A stretch of DNA of 64,000 nucleotides from Hemibagrus wyckioides (taxonomy: Eukaryota; Chordata; Actinopteri; Siluriformes; Bagridae): positions 7,247,392 to 7,311,391 of the forward strand of contig NC_080734.1 in NCBI RefSeq assembly GCF_019097595.1. The letters run 5' to 3'. The translations under genes and the position numbers were made by a program. Positions within the stretch are counted from its first letter, which is position 1. Every line of letters begins with the position of its first letter. Positions 15,285-27,400 of the stretch are shown here, in pieces. The notes under the pieces are model-generated. The model was not told the origin of the DNA and searched no databases. It saw only the letters and a program-made list of their open reading frames with translations.

Positions 15285-17923
15285 ATGGCGATTGTTTTTC
15301 AACTGCGTGTTGTAGATTTTTTTTACAAGAAAAAATTAACGGTCAGTGTTTATTTTGGAAGTGAAGATCATGAAGAATGTTCTAAGATCAAGGACGTTCG
15401 CGGTGAAATCACTGGACGTCTGTCTAAAATCGTGAACATTATCAGTCAGAGTAAGGAGGAGGACAGCGATGCCAAGGTGGTCTTCTGTCCGATCGTGTCT
15501 CGCGCAGGAACCGACATTGAAGCGACTCTCTCTCACCTCCGAGGTGAGTCAAAACTGCACACACACTCAGGGTCAAAATGGCCTCTTTCTGCCTCTATTC
15601 ACCACACCCTAACGCAGCTAGGGAACTACAGAGCTTTCTTAAAAATAAATAAATAAAAAAAACGTAGTTTTTTAAAAATGCAGTGACCCCTGTACACCAT
15701 TGAAAGTACCAACAATGGGTACGTGAGCACTGGAACTGGACCACGGAGCAATGGAAGAAGGTGGCCTGGTCTGATGAATCACGTTTTCTTTAACATCACG
15801 TGCATGGCCAGGTGCGTGTGTGTCGCTTACCTGGGGAACACATGACACCAGGATGCACTGTAGGAAGAAGGCAAGCCGGCAGAGGCAGTGTCATGCTTTG
15901 GGCAATGTTCTGTTGGGAAACCTTGGGTCCTGCAATCCATGTGGATGTTACTTTTGACACGTACCACCAACCTAAGCATTGTTGCAGACCATGTTCACCT
16001 TTTCATGGAAACTGTATTCCCTGATGGCTGTGCCCTCTTTTAGCAGGATAATGCATCGTGCGACAAAGCAAAAATGGTTCAGGAATCGTTTGATGAGCAC
16101 AACAATGAGTTTGAGGTGTTGACTCAATCCAATCGAGCATCTGTGGGATGTGCTGGACAAACAAGTCAGATCCATGGAGGCCCCATTTTGCAACTTACAG
16201 GACTTAAAGGATCTGCTGTTAACATCTTGGTGCCAGATACCACAGCACACCTTCAGGGATCTAGTGGAGTCCATGCCTCAATGAATCAGGGCTGTTTTGG
16301 GAGCAAAAGGGGGACTGACACAACATTAGGCAGGCGGTCATAATGTTATGCCTGATATCAGTGTATCGTCTGATTTCAATCCTAAAATTAAATAAAATTT
16401 TATTTTTAAAGGTGCAATTACTGATTTCCTACACGGACAGTTAACTGGAAAAATATGCAGCATAAATAAATAAATTATTCGGATTGGGCCCGTGTCAGTT
16501 GTTTTATAGACTTTCCCTTAATGGCCCTTCGCTCCGCCCTCTCTGCAGTTGCTGGGAGAAAACACATGGCCACATGACATAGCAACAAAAGAAGTAAGCC
16601 TGGGTAAATAAAAATTATGCTGTAATTTGAAAAACAAAAATGACAAATAAATAATTAAAAAATAAATAAATAAACACTGGAAGCACATAGCAAGTTGCTC
16701 CTGTATGGATCTGTAAGCACAGTCTGTAGGCTTTAAACTGTTTCATTAATCATAATAAAGCAAATTGTGTGTGTTTTAATACTTTAACTTTCATTACATC
16801 CGTGACCAAGTGAACAAAAGCTGACTTTTATACACAGCTACACTGTAACATGCAGAGATTCATTAATCTTTCATTCATCAATCATTAATCATTATGAGCC
16901 ATGTGCTTTAAGTGCTAAAACTTTTGAAAGACTTGGGCAAAATCGAGTGGGCAAAAGCGATTTGCTAAAATGCTATATGTTATCACTTATACTTCTTTAT
17001 TTATTTGAATTTCTAGATGATAAGCCCACCATCGTGTTTGTACTTCACCACACCTTCACCACCGACTACAGTGCACCACGTAGCAGCAGGTATGAAAAGA
17101 AGAATTTGATAATGGTGGACATCTTGTTCCATGAGGATTTGGGACTGCTGAACTGTTCAAAGAATGATGCAGCACTCAGCAAAGCAAGTACTTACCTGAA
17201 GCACTATGCCAAACTTCAGTATGAAGTGAGTACCAATAGTAGAGAAGGTTTCATTTTTAGTGTACTATCACTGTTATTATGTGTCGTTTTCCACTAAGAG
17301 CATTTTTCAATGCTGTAAGTGTTGTAATCATTGTAAAAATATTAATTTTTAAATTTTAAATACACATCAGATTTTTAATTCATTTATAGTTCATTTATTA
17401 TCATAATATTGTGAAACATCCATGTTGGTTAGTTCCTGTTATTACATAGTAAGTTCACTGTGTTATCAGATATAAACAGTTATTATGTAGCTTCTATCAT
17501 GGAAGAAAAATGAAAAGAACATTATTCGATTAGGTTTTCCTTCCCAAAATGTAAAATATACTGCACTTCTGCTGACATGAAAACTCACTATAAGAACAAA
17601 TATGTTTTTCTTTGTTAAATAACAAAGTAAAAATAAAGTAATAATAATAAAGTAATAACAATAATAATGAAACCTTCTGAGAAATCATTGTTTTGAGAAA
17701 TCTGAAATAAAATATTTATGAATGGATATTGTACTAATTAATGGCTTATCTGTTGCAGGTAAATACAACGCGTGTCATTTTGTGTGCAGTTGGAATATTG
17801 GTTTCCCACAAAGTAGGGCTCATACTCTTGTTCAGATACTTGACACGGCGGTTTTTTAACTGTCTCAAAGATTGGTTCAGGCCCAAGAGTGAAGTTCATA
17901 TAGAGATTTGGAACATGGATTAG
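15285..17923 (+). CDS. Uncharacterised fish protein with an interferon-type promoter (3 exons, 210 codons)
   Basis: Exons 15285-15543, 17017-17225 and 17759-17923 have canonical GT-AG sites and continuous phase; the stop is TAG at 17921. The start is ATG at 15285 (acaATGg context), reading MAIVFQLRVVDFF; the frame is open back to 15219, but only from a GTG. Exon 1: KVVFCPIVSRAGTDIEATL; exon 2: IVFVLHHTFTTDY, SSR and MVDILFHEDLGLLNC; exon 3: a hydrophobic stretch (VILCAVGILVSHKVGLILLF) followed by basic residues, possibly a membrane anchor, then IEIWNMD. There is no signal peptide or known catalytic motif. I have an impression of related teleost paralogues with the FCPIVSRAGTD and HHTF blocks, but cannot name the family. 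Its promoter suggests an antiviral or inflammatory role; the function is unknown. Intron 1 holds a Tc1-like relic. Confidence 0.8.
15700..16366 (+). mobile_element. 5'-truncated Tc1-like transposase relic in intron 1
   Basis: Coding pieces in order: WTTEQWKKVAWSDESRF near 15735-15790 (first catalytic Asp block), VCRLPGEH, GSVMLWAMFCW, a QDNASCDKAKMVQESFDEHN block with an in-frame stop before it, then a C-terminal part. The right terminus ataatgttatgcctgatatc ends at about 16366 and matches the family at 635-1045. The left terminus is missing. Frameshifts and stops make it dead. Confidence 0.75.
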
Positions 17924-18424
17924 CATGTACTACAGTGTATTTGTTTCAGTGTAATTTATAATTAATAACACATTTTGTTTCTCAAAACAATAGCTTATTC
18001 CAAGTCTGAATTTGCCAAGTGTGAACAATATGCTGTAATATATCCATAAAAATGAACAAAATTTTTTTTTCTGTATTTGTGCTTGGTGTTTGTGTTTACA
18101 GTGTTGATGGAATAGTTTAGATACAAGATCAAGAAGGATAAATGCAGAGGGAGTTTAGTTGCTTTATAGTGCATGAAGATTGATCCTACCACAATAATGC
18201 TTAACAATAATGGGATTCCTGGTTTCCTCCACCCATGCAAAAACAGGCCAGTAGACAGAATGGTTAAGAGAAATTGCCCCTGATTTAAATAACTTAAAAT
18301 GTAATAACTTTAGCAGTCAATCACTAGTTATAAAATTTACCAATTAATCAATGAAATATAAAATTGTCTAAATGAGACACTTTAGTTTAGTTAACTCAAT
18401 ATAGTTTTAGGTTTAGTTAACTCA

Positions 18425-18447
18425 ATATATATATATATATATATATG
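18425..18447. repeat. (AT)n microsatellite at left end of Tc1 copy
   Basis: About 22 bases of perfect AT; a similar run at 19216-19243 borders the right end. TA is the target of Tc1 elements, so insertion into an AT tract is likely. Confidence 0.8.
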
Positions 18448-19212
18448 TTCCAATCACTTCCATGGCCACAGGTGTATAAAATCAAGCACCTAGGCATGCA
18501 GACTGTTTTTACAAACATTTGTGAAAGAATGGGTCGCTCTCAGGAGCTCAGTGAATTCCAGCGTGGAACTGTGATAGGATGCCACCTGTGCAACAAATCC
18601 AGTCGTGAAATTTCCTCGCTCCTAAATATTCCACAGTCAACTGTCAGCTGTATTATAAGAACGTGGAAGTGTTTGGGAACGACAGCAACTCAGCCACGAA
18701 GTGGTAGGCCACGTAAACTGACGGAGCGGGGTCAGCGGATGCTGAGGCGCATAGTGCGAAGAGGTCGCCAACTTTCTGCAGAGTCAATCGCTACAGACCT
18801 CCAAACTTCATGTGGCCTTCAGATTAGCTCAAGAACAGTGCGCAGAGAGCTTCATGGAATGGGTTTCCATGGCCGAGCAGCTGCATCCAAGCCATACATC
18901 ACCAAGTGCAATGCAAAGTGTCGGATGCAGTGGTGTAAAGCACGCAGCCACTGGACTCTAGAGCAGTGGAGACACGTTCTCTGGAGTGACGAATCACGCT
19001 TCTCCATCTGGCAATCTGATGGACGAGTCTGGGTTTGGCGGTTGCCAGGAGAACACACGCCTAAACCTTGTGGACAGCCTTCCCAGAAGAGTTGAAGCTG
19101 TTATAGCTGCAAAGGGTGGACCGACGTCATATTGAACCCTATGGATTAGGAATGGGATGTCACTTAAGTTCATATGCGAGTCAAGGCAGGTGAGCGAATA
19201 CTTTTTCAATAT
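18447..19212 (+). pseudogene. Tc1-like transposase with deleted C-terminal half
   Basis: An open frame from ATG 18529 to 19095 encodes the paired-type helix-turn-helix DNA-binding half (SEFQRGTVIGCHLCNKSSREI; TVSCIIRTWKCLG; the GRPRKL hook) and the first DDE aspartate (LWSDESRFSIW). After RLPGEH the sequence jumps to the last codons (SLPRRVEAVIAAKGGPTSY in another frame), so the second Asp and third acidic residue are lost. The 3' part carries gcgaatactttttcaatata, a Tc1 end. Its left end abuts an (AT)n run. It shares its family with 55555-56740. Confidence 0.85.
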
Positions 19213-19249
19213 AGTGTATATATATATATATATATATATATAAATACAA

Positions 19250-21940
19250 GTGTATTCTTGTATTCTTCTGTACTCTGGAACTCTGTAATCTGTGTCCTGT
19301 ATTACTGCCTTGCTGAGTGAATATTAATAAATTGTTAAAGCATGAGTGTGTGGATTTTCACTTAGTAAAAAATAGTGAAGAAAACGTGACTTCTGTCCAA
19401 GCCACTAGGTGTCAGCATTTTGTTTTACAAACTAGACCTACCCAAAGTCCTGTTATAGAAGACCTTACTGACTAAATTAAATAAATTAAAAAGAGATAAA
19501 TATATTATGTAAAGGGAAAGTAGATGAATAATATTTTTTGTTACACAAATGTATAACTTATAAAGCATATTATTCAATTTATTATGATTATCAGTAGTTA
19601 TTTTAATTACCTCTTGAAACTGAAACTGTAAAATACAGAGGGCTTAGTGACAGGGTTTCTTATAGCCCTAACTGTCTCTCATAGCTGCAGTAGAGAACAA
19701 TCATGTAATTAGTGTACTGCAATTTCCTCAGACAAAATTCTCTTTTTGTTCTCTGAAACTGTTTATATATTCATGAGGAAAATACAAAGCAGCCAGATGC
19801 TTTTTCCGAGGGAATATAAAGCAATACTTTAAATGTCAAGACATGTTTTGTGGGTTTGAAGTTTGCTTCCTTAAGTTTTGATCTCAGGGGAACACACATA
19901 GTTTGTACATCAAACTGCATGGTGATGTTCTACTGTAGAAATAAGCTATATCAGGTAAATCATTTATGTGGGCATTGTGCATATTCTGAACATACCCAAG
20001 ATGTAGTTGACCTTTCTGCAGCAAGAGTATTTTAAACAGCGGGTTGCTATCCCATCATGCAACCCTCCTCCTTTCACATCCTGGGCTTGGGACTAGACAC
20101 TGGCAGAGTTGGACCAATCTATTGCTTTAAGTATAATGAACAGATACAAGAATTATGGGTCAGTGATCTATTATGTATTGATTTGTTTATTTCTGACAGA
20201 AATGCAGCACTAGCATTGTTTAACACATAATATTGCATCAAAGAATAGAAAAGATAAAAAGAAAGTTAAAAAAAAATAATAAAACCAAACAAGTATTATT
20301 TGTTATTTCACATAACACCATTGGTAAAAGAAATTCATGTACATAGACTGTTAATTCATGCATCCAATCCAAGGTGCATTCTTAACTAATGGCCAGTTTT
20401 CCCAACATATTCTCTAGATTCCCCATGAGCGTGATCAGAATAAAACGGTTACTGAAGATTAATGAATAAATAAACAAACATCACAAAATATAGTCATTCA
20501 TCTTCAGTAACCATTTTCAAAGTGTATCTGGATCCTATCCAAGAACCATTCACTCTGGATGAGACATCAGTCTTAGATATGATACAGGTAACAGATGATT
20601 CAAGCATACAATCATTTGTACTAATTTATCCTAGTCACTTTACTTACCTGCATGCTCTTGAGAGGCTGAGGGAAAACCCATGATTGAACTGGGGACGCTG
20701 GAGGTATTTGATTCATTTGATTCATTTTATTTCCTTATTCAAAGATGCTACATACTCAGTGTTGGAGTTTATTTATTTTAGAAAAGCACATCTAAACTAT
20801 AATCTCCCTGAGGTCACTACTGTTAAGAAATTTCCACCAAGCAACTAAGGTCATTTGTTTAGCAGTTACAAAAGAAAGGAGTCATTTTGAGGAGGAGGTG
20901 TTTTTACATTGGCAGAGCTGTGTCAAATAGACTTAGCTGGGTGGATTGCTTCACTTTGTGTTTACAGGAAAGATTTAGTCGTTGCAAAGCACTTTACATG
21001 GCCCAGCTATTGCTTAGAACTAACTAGGTGTTTGTATCTTGAACAGGTCAGCTCAATGAAGAGCTCAAAATTATTAAAAGCAATCTGACTTTAGATAAAA
21101 TTTTCTTTTAAGTGTATAGTTTTATGGTAAACGAATACATTGAGAAGATAAAATGTGCCCAGATCTTCCCACATGCTCTGTCATGTGCTGTCATGGATCT
21201 GAGCTTCATGCAGAGGTCAAGGTTCTCTATGACCTGACTACATCATAATGATTCATTACTTTTTTTGTATAAAAATAGACAAGCAAGATCTCCATAGTTG
21301 TGGCTGGACACATCAACCCTGGTCAACTATGGCTATACCTCAGAATTCACTATGCTTAAGCCAAAACAATTTGTAAGGACCACACACACACACACACACA
21401 CACACAACTAGAACTAAAAAATGAGTAGGAAGACTATAGCTGGTGGGTGGTGTGGACTGTAGACTGCCACACAAATAAAAATGGATGTGCCCTTCAACCA
21501 TGTTCCATCTTGCTGGCATGGCCTCCAACAAAAGCAAATAAGGCCATAAAATGCAAGCGGAGGAGAACGACTTTGGAGATGAGCTGCTGTGATGCAAGGA
21601 AATATGGTGCACACATGGGGCTTATTGAACAGTTCACACATCAGGGGGTGGAGGGTCAGAGAGACAGCATGGAACTGCATGGATAGTGTCATTGAAAACA
21701 ACAACAGTTAAAGGGTTAGAAACCTGAAATAACACAGCCTAGATAGCAATCACACTGATGCACAAACATACAGTTAGTTGAACACAAATAAGATACAAAA
21801 TAAACACTATACAAAATACCATTAAAGTGACAGTTAAATGTTTGTAACTTCCTGACAGAGTTCTACTTGGAGCCTCCCTAAAAAAAGTTGTAGGTGATTG
21901 ATACAGAACCTTCAAGAGTTTCCTAAAGGAATATGTAAAA
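19250..21940. other. Intergenic DNA, no gene seen
   Basis: AT-rich. No exon-like stretch with splice sites and no recognisable protein similarity in any frame. A perfect (AC)n tract of about 28 bases lies at 21379-21406. Confidence 0.6.
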
Positions 21941-21944
21941 AGAG

Positions 21945-22440
21945 TTAAGGGTCTATGTGTAAATATTCACTTCGCTTAAACTAAATGTTTTGTAGTGTTA
22001 CAACCTGGAACTGAATACTGAATCTGTTATAAACTGAATCAGTATAGTTTACAAATAAACTAAAAAGTAAAAAAATGAAAAAAAAATTGTGATTGTGTAC
22101 TGGGTGTGTTTAACCGTGCTGTTGTGAAACTGGTGCTAGTTCTGGTGCAAGTGTCTCCATCATAGATCACATAATTTAATTGAATAGAGTTCACCTGTGT
22201 GCAATCAAAGTGTCATGTGATTTCAATATAAATACACCTGTTCCTTCAATGCCCCTTTGTTACAGTGCATGTTTAAACTAACAGCATGATGAAGACCAAT
22301 GAGCTATCAAAACAAGTCTGGGTCAAAGTTCTGGATGAGTGTCAACAGAGTTCTTTTACTAAAATATTCCAATGCTGTGGCGCACTATTAAATGCATTAT
22401 GAAAAGATGGCATAGTCATGGCTATCTGTAATATCCCAAT
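21945..22440 (+). mobile_element. Tc1-like relic, left part, interrupted by a gypsy element
   Basis: The stretches gtgtgcaatcaaagtgtcat and tcaatataaatacacctgtt followed by agcatgatgaagaccaatga are the 5' end and start region of a common fish Tc1-like element; aaatattcacttcgcttaa resembles its terminus. Sequence at about 24135-24165 (ccaaaggggtgaatactta) looks like the opposite terminus, so the gypsy remnant lies inside it. Confidence 0.55.
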
Positions 22441-22449
22441 CTACTACAT

Positions 22450-24080
22450 CCTCTTATAGTCGTTCCAATTGCGCCCAGCCACAGTTTACCTCATCAACCC
22501 TCAACTCGTCAAGGAACTGTGGCTACCTAGACTGCCCTGCATCACCCAACTTTGAATCACAGCTGTAGTCAACAAACCCATCCATGTCTGCCATTTTAAC
22601 ACAGAACAGCATCCTCTGTATGTTATTTCCTCCCCTGCCTAATCATCTTGGGGTTCCCATGGCTCCAGTTACACAAGAACAAAGAACTTGTTCAGTGGTC
22701 CCCCAATTCCAAAGCTGCTTTTGAAAAACTAAAAACATGCTTTACAACACCTCCTATCCAGAAAGACCCAGATCCAAGCATACCATTTGTAGTGGAAGTA
22801 GACGCCTTCTACTCAAGCAAATTAACACCTGCTGAAGTTAATTGTGACATCGACATTGTCCATTAAGGAGGCCTTAGAGGAATGGCAACACTGGCTCGAA
22901 GGAGCAAAACACCCGTTCCAGGTGATCACCGACCACAAAAATCTTGAATACGTTAAAAATGCCAAGCGACTCAACCCCCACCAGGCCCGATGGGCTCTGT
23001 TCTTCACACACTTCCAATTTACTGTGACATACCACCCAGGGACAAAGAACAGCAAAGCTGACACCCTTCTCCAGAATGGCTTCTGGTGGCCCTTCTTAAC
23101 CCGGGAAATGGACACTTATGTTAAAGCTTGTCAGGCATGTGCCCAATCCAAATCCAGTCACCAACTCCCAGCGGGGCTACAGGAACCACTCCTGGTTCCT
23201 GTCGACTTCATCCCAGAGCTCCCTAGCTCCAACGGCTGTGGATGACTGGATTCACTGTAGCCAGACCATCTGGGAAATCGCCCATGTGCATCTTCAGAGA
23301 GCTATTCAAAGACAATGCCTCCATGCAGATCGGAGAAGACAGCCACACCCTCAGTATCATGTTGGTCAATGAGTCTAGCTCTCCACACACAATGTCAAAC
23401 TGAAGCTCCCCTGCCGCAAGCTAAGTCCCTGCTACATCAGCCCTTTTCTGATTACTAGGCAAATAAACCCTGTCACTTACTGGCTCTCACTCTCCCACCA
23501 CATCTCCCCAACATTTCATGTCTCCCTCGTCAAACCTGAGCACGTCCCACCCAATCAAAAAAGCACACCCCACACTAGACATTGAAGGTGCCCCAGCTTA
23601 CTTAGTGCACTCCTTCCTTGACTCCAGACACCAGAGAGGTATACTTCAATACCTGGTGGACTGGGAGAGGTATGGCCCTGAAGAACGGTACTGGGTCAAT
23701 GCAGCCGATATTCTGGATGCCACATTAAGCAATTAGTTTCATAGCTCACACCCAGAAAGACCTGTGCCCAGAACCTACAGCCGACCTTGCCGAAGAACAC
23801 CTGGAGGTGTGAAGTATTGTTCCTTTGTGCTCATACCAAGCCATTTCTTTGTTCATAGATTGCCTAGTGTATGACCTTTGTTTGTATTCACGCTTGACTT
23901 TGATTTTGCTATGTGTTTTTCAAATTTGTTTGCCTGTTATTTTTGCCACTGCAGTTTTGACCTTTTGCCTGTTTTGTTCTCTGGATTATCGTTTTGTATT
24001 TGTTTGCTTCTTTGTGTGTTTATTAAACTCTCATTTGGATCCAATATCCTCCAGCTTTGGAGCTATTTTAAGTAGATTCA
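22450..24080 (+). mobile_element. Degraded Ty3/gypsy (chromovirus) LTR retrotransposon remnant
   Basis: Pieces of a pol polyprotein are present in order, with deletions and frameshifts: the end of the protease (GFPWLQLH near 22645), the start of the RNase H region ([19 protein letters not shown]), later RNase H ([36 protein letters not shown]), the H2C2 zinc-finger region of integrase ([14 protein letters not shown]), and a C-terminal chromodomain ([27 protein letters not shown]). Reverse transcriptase and the integrase core are gone. Pyrimidine-rich DNA after the stop (about 23800-24060, with attaaactctcatttggatc) resembles the 3' LTR. It cannot be active. Confidence 0.8.
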
Positions 24081-24429
24081 TTACATGTACTCCCTATAAA
24101 ATCCATTTTTGTTCCAAGCCTTAACACCATAACATGTAGGTGGGTCCAAAGGGGTGAATACTTACATAAATACATTATGTCTATGAAGCTATTTAGTTAG
24201 TTATGGCTTGAAAAACATTTAATGATATCAAATTAAGGTGGTGGACTGGACCTGTGGTGTTATCTTGATGTTTTGCCAATTGTAACAATTCTCCAAATGG
24301 AATTCAAAACTTTTAATGAGCATATGAAGACCTGAAGCTTAATGAGAGCTGAGTAAAGCTCTTCAGATACTTTAGATTATTGCATCTACCCCGTGACAAC
24401 TGATTGGGTTGAATATGGTGGCATGAAGA

Positions 24430-27400
24430 TCCATTTTGTAGTGAATTCCACTATTCCCAAGTGCATTTCATAGCATTTCACACTTTATTTAGCATATTTC
24501 CTCCTGCTGATTCACACAAGAGGCCTCTGAGACAGCAGAGACTTAGTAGCCTTCTCCGGTTGACAGCACAAATTCCTTCTGGCACAGACCAGCAGCTTTC
24601 CTCCAGAAGCATGTGATGTTCAGTGGAGGATTATTTATCATTCTGTTTCCTCCCTCCCTCTAATTTGTGCTCAGTTGTCTTCCTCTAACGATGCTTATGT
24701 AATGCCATCGGAAAGTTCAGGATACAGTATCGTTCCCAAGACAAAGTATGCCAACCATATCAAATGAACTGTGATTGAACTAGATCACCTCACACTTCAC
24801 AGCTCATAACATGAAACATCTTTTCCTGCTGAGCGTGTGGCATGCAGGAAGCAGGTCAGCTGTGGGTTGAAATCTGGAAACACAATTTCAGCCATGTGAT
24901 AGCTTCCTGCTGTCCAGAAGCACTTGGCTAAGTCTACATTGCTCGACATTTGCTTGGCAAGATTGCTTCTGGATTTGACTTTGGATCTTGTTTTACATAA
25001 ACAAGAAATATTTCATTGTTAAAAAAAAAAAAAAAACATTTTTGCGACTCTGATAAACATGATTCCTCACATGTTTCTCAGCTGGTGGTATTTTCAGAAT
25101 GAACTCCAGCATTTGGGTCCCACATGGTTCATACCAAGCCTCAATAGTCAGGTTTTATTATGCCACATGCAAGCCAAAGTTTGAAGTGTGGCCTCCCTAT
25201 CTTCCATTGATGTAAATCACAGTGAAAGTAGTCAAGCGAGAAGCTTGAGGTATGAGAGTGGCATTAGAACTTAGAACTTATTGCGGTTTTGGGGATTTTT
25301 AAAAAGAAGCATTTGTGTAGCTTCTGTAGCATGGAAGTCATTCCCTGTTGGCTAAACAAGCTATTTTATTGCTATCCATTTTGAAATAAAGCAGCCATAC
25401 TGTGGCTTTGTGTAGAGCTCATTTAACTCTTTAGGTCTAGACAAATGTATCTGGATTAGGACACAAAACACCCATAAATGTTTTAGAAGATGCTTTATTC
25501 ACTGGTGAAAGGGCTGTTCAAAACAAAGCAGATAGTAAATGAGTGATGTCCCAGTGTTGGAACACAGTGCTGGAGCACTTTCATCTGGCCTACATAAATT
25601 CCATGATAAACTCATCCAAATTTGGCTGCCAGAATTGAGCCACAATTCAGCATTATTGAGACCACATCTCAAGCTTGATGTAAACTTCCAGATGTGCCAC
25701 CATTGGGCCAAAACTGAAAGGTTGCACATGCATTAGCTATTGTTGGGTGCATTTGGGCCACAAAAAAAAAAAAACCAAAAACAGTGTGACTGTACATTTG
25801 AGATATGAGGAGACCTAGTGGCAAAAATAAAATAAATTAGATGAAAACAACATGTAAAAGTGATCTGAAATCTTGGTATAGAGTTGAATCAAATATTTAT
25901 ATTTTTCAAAAATTAAAGAAACACAGTGTTTATTCAAGGTGCTCATAGCAACAATGATGCCCACACCTTTGGTAAGCAGAATGGCAAAAAAAATCAAGCG
26001 AAAATTGTACCAGGTTTTTAAAGCAATATTTAGAAAATAATACATTTATAGCATGCATACTAAGGTTGTAGAGGACAAAGGATGGAAACAACAAATGTGT
26101 TGAAACATAGCCCACTGAAGAGGTCTATGTCATTAACATTAAAATACACAAAAGATCTACATCATTAAAATCTAGTCACAGAGTGTTTCACTTGGCTACA
26201 CTGCATTGAACTGAGACCTTTTCAGTAAAAAGCTATGAACTTGATGTGGAATTATATAGATGGTTACACACACATACAAAAGCAATAGAAATTTGCTCAC
26301 GTTATAAAAACAATTACATCACACTTTTCCATTTATGTTGCAACACCTCTGCTTAAAACCTCTTCATGCTCAATCTGCTGCAGGATAGAATATATTGCTC
26401 AAAACAGTGTAATATTCCTGAGTTTAGACAAATAACGGGCAGCAATGGCAATGTCAAATGCATCATTTGCTAAATGCAAGCAGTAAGTTTACTGGTATTA
26501 GGAGTGTGGTCAGAATTGATCTGAGTGTAACTAACCGTATCTAATGTTTGTGCAGCATTTCAGTTGTAGCTTAAAGGTGCCCCAGATGTAAGTTCTGCTT
26601 CATTTCGGGTCTGAAATATGGTCTTACCAGGCCTGATTTGTTGCTGTTTTCTGGCAGTCAGACACAGATGAGTTAATCACTGTTCCTCCATGGTGGTGTG
26701 TGAGCCAGATGACAGTGGGAGATGCACGCCAGCATTGGGCAATCACTCAGTCGCTATCTGGGTAGGTTTTTTGTTTATGCATGTAGGTGGGACGGAACAT
26801 TTCTAACAATTACTGGCACAAACAAGGCATCCACATATAGGAATGTTTGTTAAACATCCATTGTACAATAATTATAACCAGTGATTATTTTTTTATATGT
26901 ATGGCATTTGCTATTTGTGTGGCAGCTTTAGAAAACCCTTTTTTTCAACTAGCTTTCCTGAACGGAAACATGTATAGTACAGAAAATTTCCTGTTTATAT
27001 CCACAATACACCATAAAAGGCAAAGCTCACAGCATTAAAATGAGGAGTAAATAGAGAAAAAGCTTGCACTTGCTTGCACAATTACAGACCCTAAGATTTT
27101 TTTTTCCAAAGCAAAGTGAATTAGTGTCTCAGACAGGAATTTCTCACACACCCCACGTGTGAATAGAGTACACAGAGCGCACTAGGGCATGTATGGCACA
27201 TTGAGGCAACTTGACACATACCAGATCAGTCACTAAGTGCTTGGCTCTAACAAAGAGTTGCACAGCATTAAAAGAAGATGGCAAGCAAATCTGACTTACA
27301 CAACATTTGAGCAAATGCAGCCTGTTGTGTTTTTATACACTGGAATTTGGAATTGAATTATTGAGGTTAATAAAATTTGTGCATGTAACTGAAATGCAGA

